DNA from: JBDTLH01 sp039934875
GTDB taxonomy: Bacteria > Acidobacteriota > Terriglobia > Terriglobales > Acidobacteriaceae
Assembly (NCBI GenBank): GCA_039934875.1
Contig: JBDTLH010000142.1
Location: 1-7,182 of the forward strand
Direction of reading: 5' to 3'
DNA length: 7,182 nucleotides
Of the stretch, positions 1-5,287 are shown piece by piece (within the stretch, counting starts at the first letter, position 1; each line of letters starts with the position of its first letter). Under the pieces are notes generated by a model. That model saw only the letters and a list, made by a program, of their open reading frames with translations, ran no database searches and had not been told where the DNA came from. The translations under genes and the position numbers were made by a program.

Positions 1-115
1 GCGTATGGCCCTTGAATACTGGGCGGTGATCCAGAAACGCAACGCAATGCTGGTCGGAGTAAACCAACGCTGCGTCGAATTCACCGGCGATGATGCGGCA
101 GAAGAGGCAGGGCAT
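1..115 (-). CDS. HIT-family (histidine triad) protein, N-terminal fragment
   Basis: Reading leftward from an ATG at 115-113 gives 38 uninterrupted codons to the window edge. The peptide begins MPCLFCRIIAGEF and continues through VYSDQHCVAFLDHRPV to KGHT. This matches the conserved N-terminus of HIT proteins: a C-x2-C zinc pair (Cys3, Cys6), the RIIAGE strand, the V-Y-x-D-x-H turn, the AFLD strand, and R-P-V-x-x-G-H-T before the first core helix. Family members are small cytoplasmic nucleotide-binding hydrolases or transferases that act on AMP-linked or dinucleoside substrates. The catalytic H-x-H-x-H triad would lie beyond the left edge, so activity cannot be judged. The start is chosen because CLFC normally sits within the first few residues; no convincing Shine-Dalgarno is visible. 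The gene follows the permease on the same strand after a 77-bp gap, so co-transcription is possible. The family call is firm; the substrate is unknown. Confidence 0.85.
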   Translation of the reverse strand, partial: MPCLFCRIIAGEFDAALVYSDQHCVAFLDHRPVFKGHT

Positions 116-192
116 AGTAAGAGAACCAGCGTAAGTTGATGCAGAATGTCCTGCGCGTGTTGCGAACCTGCCTCGTCTCTTCTCAGAGAGGG

Positions 193-1452
193 CTATGTTG
201 TAAGCTTCGGCGCGGCGCGAAAACTTCGGCCTAGTTGTTCCGGTCCGAGCGCGAAGATGAAGATCAGCGAGATGATCACGGTAAGCTCGAAGATGGTGAG
301 CGCCCAGGGATAGCCGAAGTGATCGCGCAAGATGAATTCGAAGGAGACGGCGGGCGAAGCTATCAAGACGCCTAGCTGATAGACGAAGCCGGGAAAGAGG
401 CTGCGCACCGCGTCCGGAGAAAGTTCATTCAGATGTGCGGGAATAACGCCGAACGCGCCTTGTACCCCGGTCTGCATCAGGTATGAGCCCAGGACCAGCA
501 CCAGCACGGAGCTGCCAAACGCCCAGGCGGGTATGGAAATGAGCGACAGCACGAGCGCGGCGATAATGGCCTTTCTGCGCCCGATCTTCTCCGATATGTT
601 GCCAAAAAACAGCGCACCGAGAATCGCGCCGATGTTGTAGATGATGGGTATGCCAAAGAGGGGCTGCATCCCCAGCACCTTCGCTCCCTTGAGCGCCGCG
701 ATGCTTTTGAGAAAGTCTGGGTAAAGGTCCTGGGTCCCGTGGGAGAGGCAAGACATGACTACCATGACCAGCAGCAGGTAAGAGAAGCTGCCCATGTGCT
801 GAAACAATGTCTTAAAAATTTTGCCCAGAGATCCGGTGCGGTGCAGCTTCCAGGCTTCGGATTCGGGTGACAGCGCGGTGAGCACGATAATTACCGCCGC
901 CACCAGAGAGCCGACGACGAACATGGCGTGCCATCCCAGACGCGGTCTGATGGTGAACATAGCTACGGCAGCCAGCAGATATCCAAAGGGATAGCCGCCC
1001 TGCATCATGCCGGAGAGAAAGCCACGGCGTTTGCGCGGGGCGTTTTCCATGGCGAAGGACGCGCCGATGCCCCAGTAACCGCCCATACCGATGCCATAGA
1101 GGGCGCGCATCACCGCGAAAAATGCATAGTTGGGAGAAAAACCGCTAAGCACGGTGATGATTGAGAAATAGGCAACGCAGGCCATCAGCGGTTTCTTGCG
1201 GCCGTAGCGGTCCGCCAGCGCGCCAAAGATCAGAGCTCCCACCGGACGCATCGCCAGCGTAAAGGTGATGGTCCAGACGATGGCCTTTTTCTCTACGTGC
1301 AGGTGCTCCGCCAGCGTGTCGAGCAGGAAGATGACTACGAAGAAATCGAAGGCGTCCAGTACCCAGCCGAGAATGCCCGATGCGACGGCGAAGCGCCAAC
1401 CCACGCTGTCCTGTTCTGGGGTATCCACGGCGGGGTCTTGTGCAACATGCAT
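193..1452 (-). CDS. MFS permease, sialate/lactate (SHS, Jen1/NanT-like) type
   Basis: A complete 419-residue major facilitator protein with about 12 hydrophobic segments, predicted to be an inner-membrane proton-coupled importer. TM1 carries G-W-x-L-D-A-F-D-F-F (Asp33, Asp36). MFS motif A, GALADRYGRKK, lies at 77-87 between TM2 and TM3, and a second copy, GNISEKIGRRK, sits in the C-terminal half. TM4 has R116 followed by GIGMGGYWGIGA. Residues 237-245 read SHGTQDLYP, close to the [ST]-H-x-[ST]-Q-D signature of the fungal Jen lactate/pyruvate permeases. These points place it in the SHS family, which includes NanT (sialate) and Jen1 (monocarboxylates). Length and topology are normal and no frame break is seen. 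The ATG at 1452-1450 is preceded by a weak GAGAA. It lies 129 bp after the receptor stop on the same strand, which suggests a shared role in uptake. A carboxylate substrate is inferred; the exact compound is unknown. Confidence 0.88.
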   Translation of the reverse strand: MHVAQDPAVDTPEQDSVGWRFAVASGILGWVLDAFDFFVVIFLLDTLAEHLHVEKKAIVWTITFTLAMRPVGALIFGALADRYGRKKPLMACVAYFSIITVLSGFSPNYAFFAVMRALYGIGMGGYWGIGASFAMENAPRKRRGFLSGMMQGGYPFGYLLAAVAMFTIRPRLGWHAMFVVGSLVAAVIIVLTALSPESEAWKLHRTGSLGKIFKTLFQHMGSFSYLLLVMVVMSCLSHGTQDLYPDFLKSIAALKGAKVLGMQPLFGIPIIYNIGAILGALFFGNISEKIGRRKAIIAALVLSLISIPAWAFGSSVLVLVLGSYLMQTGVQGAFGVIPAHLNELSPDAVRSLFPGFVYQLGVLIASPAVSFEFILRDHFGYPWALTIFELTVIISLIFIFALGPEQLGRSFRAAPKLTT

Positions 1453-1581
1453 ATCAACAGTTCTCAGGTTTCGGGAAAAGAATGAGTAAGCCCTCTTCGC
1501 AAAGGTGGCGCGATCGAGTTCCGCGGTTGTTCAACGAGAGTGCCGGTAGAAAACTCCGGCACTCCGATCACTCGGTATCAC
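1453..1581. other. Receptor-permease intergenic gap
   Basis: These 129 bases hold the hairpin described above and about 85 further bases before the permease ATG. No sigma-70 promoter with acceptable boxes and spacing could be found for the permease in the minus direction. The permease may therefore depend on read-through from the receptor promoter, with the hairpin lowering its expression relative to the receptor. Small open frames on the plus strand that cross this gap read into the antisense of the two genes and show no protein-like features. Confidence 0.5.
1538..1564 (-). terminator. Hairpin after the receptor gene (candidate terminator or mRNA 3' stabiliser)
   Basis: The arms at 1538-1546 and 1556-1564 (GAGTGCCGG / CCGGCACTC) are perfectly complementary over 9 bp. 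Two further AG/CT pairs are possible across a one-base bulge, which leaves an AAAA/TTTT loop. The hairpin starts 17 bases after the receptor stop codon (complement 1584-1582). In the minus direction it is followed by TCGTTGAAC, not by a T run, so it lacks the tail of a classical intrinsic terminator. It could cause partial termination before the permease gene, protect the receptor message from 3' decay, or act bidirectionally. The structure is certain; its function is inferred. Confidence 0.5.
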
Positions 1582-4500
1582 CTACCAGACAATCTTGGCC
1601 CCCAGTTGAATTTGGCGAGCCGTCGTCGAGGTCTGATTGAGCGCGGTGGGAAGAGAGGCCCCGTCGAAATCGAGGACTGAATTGTTCTGGCCAAAGGTAT
1701 TCAGGAAGCCGGGCGCCTCAAAATTCGTGTGGTTCAGGATGTTAAAGAATTCCGCCCGCAACTGAATGTTGAAAGCCTCCGAGATCTTGCGGATGCGGAC
1801 GTTCTTGTAGAGAGAGAAGTCAACCGTGGCGAGTCCCGGCCCATAGAACTGATTGCGCGTTGTATTGCCCAGAACGTTGGAGCAAAATTGTTGTCCGGAT
1901 GGCGCCGCGCCGGCGAAGGCGGGAAACGACCCGGGGGCGCAACCGAATGGATTGGCTGCGCTCGCGACTCCCAGCGAAGCAGGCGCGGTGGGCGGCGTGA
2001 AGCAGTTGGTGTTTAGATAATTCAAACCGCCATGGATAGGGTTGCAGCCTGCCGTCAGGCTCGCGAAGTCCATGGAATAATCGCCGTTGAAGCCGGTGCC
2101 CAGGGGATCGCTGCCACCCCCGGCGGTCACGGTGAATGGCGATCCGGTGGTCGCCGTGAGGATGGTGCCGATCTCCCATCCATTGGTTAGAAAGCGCCCG
2201 ACCGCGGAAGAGAGCCTGGGGCCAGGGACATCCCAAATCAAGTTGCCGGAAAGAACTTGCCGCACGTCGAAGTCGCATGGTCCGACTCGGGCTGCCTTGA
2301 CGAAGAGCAGCGGGACGGCGATGGAGTTCAGGTAAGTATCTCCGGTGACGGGGGCCGAACTCAGATCTCTGCAATCTCCAAGGGTGTAGGAGAGTTGGCC
2401 CTGCACACCGTGGGTCATGGTCTTTCTGAGTTGCGCCTGGAAGGAGCTGTAGGAGGAGGCTCCGTCATACAAAACAGGGCGAATGCCAGCTCCGCCTCCC
2501 CAGTTGGAATCAATCCTCGTACCGGTCTGCTGACTGGCACATGTGCTACCGGGGCCTAAAGCAGACGGGATACAAGGGAAGACGTATCCCACCCCGGGTA
2601 CTGCTGCCGGTTGCACCAGATTGATGTCATCGGATGCGACTGACAAGTGCAGTGAGCGGGAGCCAACGTAGCCCAGCAGCAAGGTCCAGCTCGGCGCAAG
2701 CTCGCGTTGAACGTTAAAATTCCAGTTGAGAACATACGCGCGCTTAGGGAATGCGTCGATGAAGCGGTTGCGGATCTTTTGCCGGTCGAAGCTGATATTT
2801 GGGTCAGCCACGCCGGTGCCGAGGGTGGCATTCGGGTCCGCGCCGATGATCTGGAAGGGGGCGGTGGCAGCCGTGTTGAGGCCAAATTCATAGGGCAGCG
2901 GCAGCACATCATAGACTCCGAAGCCGGCGCGCACCGCTGTTTTTCCGCTACCAGTTGGGTCCCATGCAAGGCCGATTCGTGGTTCGAAGTTCTTGGTCGT
3001 CGGGTTGTTGGTAAGCGGGCTGTTGACTCCCACCGGCCCGCAAGCGGTTGTGCCGGGCGTGCAGTTGGAGAGGGTTTGTATCTCCTGAAATCCCGCTGTG
3101 GCGACGGTGTATCCGGCGACGGTGTATCCGGGAACAGTGTGAGAATCGGTGGGCAGGGTAGTCATCTCATAGCGCAGCCCAAGATTAAAGGTAAGGCGCG
3201 GCAGTGCGCGCCAGTCGTCCTGGATGTATCCCGCGAACCGGCTCTCTCGCAATCCCACTTCGGAAGAGCCTCCCGGCGCAAGCGCGTTGAGCTTGTTTGG
3301 CGCATTACTCAGGAATGCCGCCAGACTGCCGTAGTTGTTTAGCCGGCCGTTAGGGCTCAACTGTTCAAGGATGTTGTATCTCATCCGCTCAAAGCTAAAC
3401 CCGAATTTGATGGAATGCGTGCCCCGGGTCAGGAAGGCATCGTCATCCAATTGCAGCGAGGTCCACGCATGGTTGAAGCGGTTGAAGCCGCCCAGTCCAA
3501 ATGCCGGCGTAAGGCCGGCTACCGGAATCTGGGGAGGCGCTTTCGCGCCCGGGGCAATGGCGAGGCTGGCGTCGGTCGCAACCGCGTTCCCTGACAGCGG
3601 CTGATTGATGTTGCCGATGATGCGGCTGATTCCGCCGCGCACGGTGTTCACCAGTGCAGCGTTGAAGATGTGGGTCTCTTCCGCGCTGAACATCTGCCTG
3701 CGGGAGAAGACTTCGTGGACTGTATTTCCCAGCGGGTCTGCCTGGCTCTGCGGTCCGGAATCGAAGAAGTAACTGGCATTGAGGCTGTCATTGGACGCGA
3801 TCTTCTGGTCCAGCCGGGTGATGACATAGTTTTCCTGCGCGCGGTTGGGCACCGCAACGTCGAAGGTTTGCACGCCGTTTGCGTCCGGCGCACCTGCCGG
3901 GGCGACTGGCCAGAGCGCAAGGTAGGGGGCGACTGCGGGAACTGCCAGAGCGCGTTCAGCGGCATCGGGCACGCGGATTGAGCCGGAGGCGGACTGGTTC
4001 TGGCGTATCCCCTCGTAGTCGGCGAAGATAAAGGTCTTGTCTTTAATGATCGGTCCACCCGCAGACCCACCAAATTGAATCCGCCGGAAGGGAGAAATCG
4101 AAGGCCCGTCGAAATAATTGCGGGCATCGAAGATGCTGTCCCGGTCGAAGAAATAGCCTGTCCCATGAAACTGGTCGGTACCGGATTTGGTGATGGCGTT
4201 GATCACTGCGCCGGAGGTCCGCCCATACTCCGCCGTATAGTTGCTGGTGAGCACGGAGAACTCTTCGATGGCGTCCACTCCCAGGTTGACCCCGGTCGCT
4301 CCTCCCGGAGCAGAATTGGAATAATCGTTGATGCTGATGCCATTCACACGGTAGTTGTTTTCATTGGGGCGATGGCCGCCGTTGCTGAGCTGGTTTCCAA
4401 AGCCGCGATTGCCCTTGTTGGCGCTGAACGAAGTAGTCGCTTGATTGGGAACGCTGATTACTCCCGGCTCCAGCGTAGCCAGCGAAGTCCAATCGCGCCC

Positions 4501-4989
4501 ATTTAGCGGAAGCTCTCTCACCGTAGTCGAATCGACCGTCGCGCCGATGGTGGATGAGGAGGTTTGCACCAAGGCCGGCGCCGCCGTGACGACTACGGTC
4601 TGACTGGCCTTGCCAACCGTAAGGGTGAGGTTGAGAGTGACTTGCGCCCCCACCGTCAGCTTAATGTCCTTCTGCACTACGGTGGTGAAGTCGGGCGCGG
4701 AGACCTCAACCTGATAGGTGCTTGGCAAAAGGTTCGGGGCCGCATAAAAGCCCACCCCGTTCGAGACCACTTGCCGGGTCTCTCCGGTGGCCAGGTTCTT
4801 GATGGAGACTTTGGCGCTGGGGATGACTGCCGCGGATGGGTCACTTATGACACCGGAAAGCGTCGCCCCCGTGACCTGAGCATACGCCGAAACGGAGCTT
4901 GCAATGCCCAAGCCTGCCAGCAGAACGGCTATCGCTACAATGGCCATTGCGATGTGAAACTTCGGCTTACTCGTGTGGATAATCATCAT
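1582..4989 (-). CDS. Oar-like TonB-dependent outer-membrane receptor with carboxypeptidase-regulatory-like domain
   Basis: A complete 1135-residue outer-membrane protein. Residues 1-37 form a Sec signal peptide: Lys8 and Lys10, a hydrophobic core at 13-30, and cleavage near VSA or AYA at 33-37. An Ig-like CarboxypepD_reg domain follows at about 41-125 (TLSGVISDPSAAVIP, then GFYAAPNLLPSTYQVEV). TVVVTA at 131-136 resembles a TonB box. The plug spans about 138-275, with LPLNGRDW at 160-167, YRVNGISIND at 213-222 and AEYGRTSGAVINAITKSGT at 253-271. The rest is a large beta barrel ending in IQLGAKIVW, with a terminal aromatic residue as expected for BAM recognition. Ten cysteines lie as five close pairs after residue 640, and a five-residue tandem repeat lies at 621-630. 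Length and layout are typical of acidobacterial Oar-like receptors, which import large ligands using TonB energy. ATG codons at 4989 and 4986 both fit; the Shine-Dalgarno spacing favours 4986. The ligand is unknown. Confidence 0.93.
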   Translation of the reverse strand: MMIIHTSKPKFHIAMAIVAIAVLLAGLGIASSVSAYAQVTGATLSGVISDPSAAVIPSAKVSIKNLATGETRQVVSNGVGFYAAPNLLPSTYQVEVSAPDFTTVVQKDIKLTVGAQVTLNLTLTVGKASQTVVVTAAPALVQTSSSTIGATVDSTTVRELPLNGRDWTSLATLEPGVISVPNQATTSFSANKGNRGFGNQLSNGGHRPNENNYRVNGISINDYSNSAPGGATGVNLGVDAIEEFSVLTSNYTAEYGRTSGAVINAITKSGTDQFHGTGYFFDRDSIFDARNYFDGPSISPFRRIQFGGSAGGPIIKDKTFIFADYEGIRQNQSASGSIRVPDAAERALAVPAVAPYLALWPVAPAGAPDANGVQTFDVAVPNRAQENYVITRLDQKIASNDSLNASYFFDSGPQSQADPLGNTVHEVFSRRQMFSAEETHIFNAALVNTVRGGISRIIGNINQPLSGNAVATDASLAIAPGAKAPPQIPVAGLTPAFGLGGFNRFNHAWTSLQLDDDAFLTRGTHSIKFGFSFERMRYNILEQLSPNGRLNNYGSLAAFLSNAPNKLNALAPGGSSEVGLRESRFAGYIQDDWRALPRLTFNLGLRYEMTTLPTDSHTVPGYTVAGYTVATAGFQEIQTLSNCTPGTTACGPVGVNSPLTNNPTTKNFEPRIGLAWDPTGSGKTAVRAGFGVYDVLPLPYEFGLNTAATAPFQIIGADPNATLGTGVADPNISFDRQKIRNRFIDAFPKRAYVLNWNFNVQRELAPSWTLLLGYVGSRSLHLSVASDDINLVQPAAVPGVGYVFPCIPSALGPGSTCASQQTGTRIDSNWGGGAGIRPVLYDGASSYSSFQAQLRKTMTHGVQGQLSYTLGDCRDLSSAPVTGDTYLNSIAVPLLFVKAARVGPCDFDVRQVLSGNLIWDVPGPRLSSAVGRFLTNGWEIGTILTATTGSPFTVTAGGGSDPLGTGFNGDYSMDFASLTAGCNPIHGGLNYLNTNCFTPPTAPASLGVASAANPFGCAPGSFPAFAGAAPSGQQFCSNVLGNTTRNQFYGPGLATVDFSLYKNVRIRKISEAFNIQLRAEFFNILNHTNFEAPGFLNTFGQNNSVLDFDGASLPTALNQTSTTARQIQLGAKIVW
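3100..3138 (-). repeat. In-frame 15-bp tandem duplication within the receptor gene
   Basis: Two exact 15-bp units at 3101-3115 and 3116-3130 (plus strand GCGACGGTGTATCCG) keep perfect 15-base periodicity from 3100 to 3131. On the coding strand they give GYTVA-GYTVA at residues 621-630. Rephased as TVxGY, a third degenerate unit matching 12 of 15 bases lies beside it at 3124-3138 and encodes TVPGY. Because the unit is a multiple of three, the frame is kept. The segment follows a strand with LRYEM and precedes a Cys-containing turn, so it probably sits in an extracellular loop. Slipped-strand duplication is the simplest origin. Confidence 0.85.
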
Positions 4990-4992
4990 TGT

Positions 4993-4998
4993 CTCCTT
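4993..4998 (-). promoter_or_regulatory. Strong Shine-Dalgarno for the receptor gene
   Basis: The minus strand reads TTAAGGAGACA directly before ATGATG. AAGGAG is a near-perfect ribosome binding site. Only 3 bases separate it from the first ATG (4989-4987), but 6 separate it from the second (4986-4984), which is the usual spacing. The second ATG is therefore the more likely start, giving a 1134-residue protein that begins MIIHTSK. The signal peptide is unaffected. Confidence 0.75.
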
Positions 4999-5096
4999 AA
5001 CGGGTGTCAGTACCGGTGAAGCAGTGGCGGAGTTTTGCGCGCTGCTTTCGTGCCTTCCTAAGAACTCAATTACGGGATGTGTGGAACACCCTGCTC

Positions 5097-5130
5097 CTTT
5101 GCCCTTTGAGATTGCAATGCTTTGAGAATG
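5097..5130. repeat. CTTTG-type direct repeats, candidate operator
   Basis: CTTTGAGATTG (5104-5114) and CTTTGAGAATG (5120-5130) match in 10 of 11 bases with a 16-base period. CTTTG also occurs at 5097-5101, 7 bases before the first unit, and at 5164-5168. Winged-helix regulators of the OmpR/CadC type often bind direct repeats, and the only regulator gene in the window lies next door. The repeats are seen directly; their use as an operator is a guess, and short repeats can arise by chance. Confidence 0.4.
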
Positions 5131-5231
5131 ACGGATCAGCCACTTTCTGATAACTGAACAACTCTTTGGCGGTGAACTACTTACAGATAAACCTCACGCG
5201 ATTTGACGCGGCAGCATCGGGTCCGGAGTCA

Positions 5232-5260
5232 TTGACCGCGCCCTAGAGGTACACTACAAT
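5232..5260 (+). promoter_or_regulatory. Near-consensus sigma-70 promoter for the winged-helix/TPR regulator
   Basis: TTGACC (5232-5237) and TACAAT (5255-5260) are separated by exactly 17 bases, and each box matches the consensus in five of six positions. Transcription would start near 5267, about 20 bases before the ATG at 5288, leaving a short leader with only a weak GGA as ribosome binding site. Position, orientation and spacing all fit the downstream gene. Confidence 0.72.
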
Positions 5261-5287
5261 CGGGCGGCAGCCACCAAGCCGGATGAC

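Larger units (their letters stand above)
4990..5287. promoter_or_regulatory. Divergent control region between receptor and regulator genes
   Basis: A 298-bp stretch without a credible gene separates the two divergent start codons, so it must hold both promoters and probably the regulator's operator. The rightward promoter is clear (5232-5260). For the receptor no good sigma-70 pair is visible; the best leftward candidate, TTCACC and TATCAG with an 18-base gap (about 5149-5178), matches only four of six bases in each box. The middle part, roughly 5065-5200, is more AT-rich than the flanking coding DNA. It contains CTTTG direct repeats, a 5-7-5 inverted repeat (ATCAG/CTGAT, 5135-5151) and a 4-3-4 inverted repeat (GTGT/ACAC, 5079-5089). 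No riboswitch-like fold was recognised. Confidence 0.7.

Noticed and set aside
165..192. Possible hairpin from GAGG/CCTC and AGA/TCT pairs after the permease stop
   Set aside because: Pairing is interrupted by a three-base bulge and there is no T run, so it is too weak to call a terminator.
1265..1640. Overlapping small plus-strand frames across the permease start and the intergenic gap
   Set aside because: They are mostly antisense to the permease and to the receptor 3' end, lack ribosome binding sites and show no protein-like features.
2707..3342. A 211-codon open frame on the plus strand inside the receptor gene
   Set aside because: It lies fully antisense to the well-supported receptor coding sequence, has no recognisable domain and a composition typical of out-of-frame GC-rich DNA.
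5149..5178. TTCACC and TATCAG with an 18-base gap as a leftward receptor promoter
   Set aside because: Only four of six matches in each box and long spacing; not distinguishable from chance.
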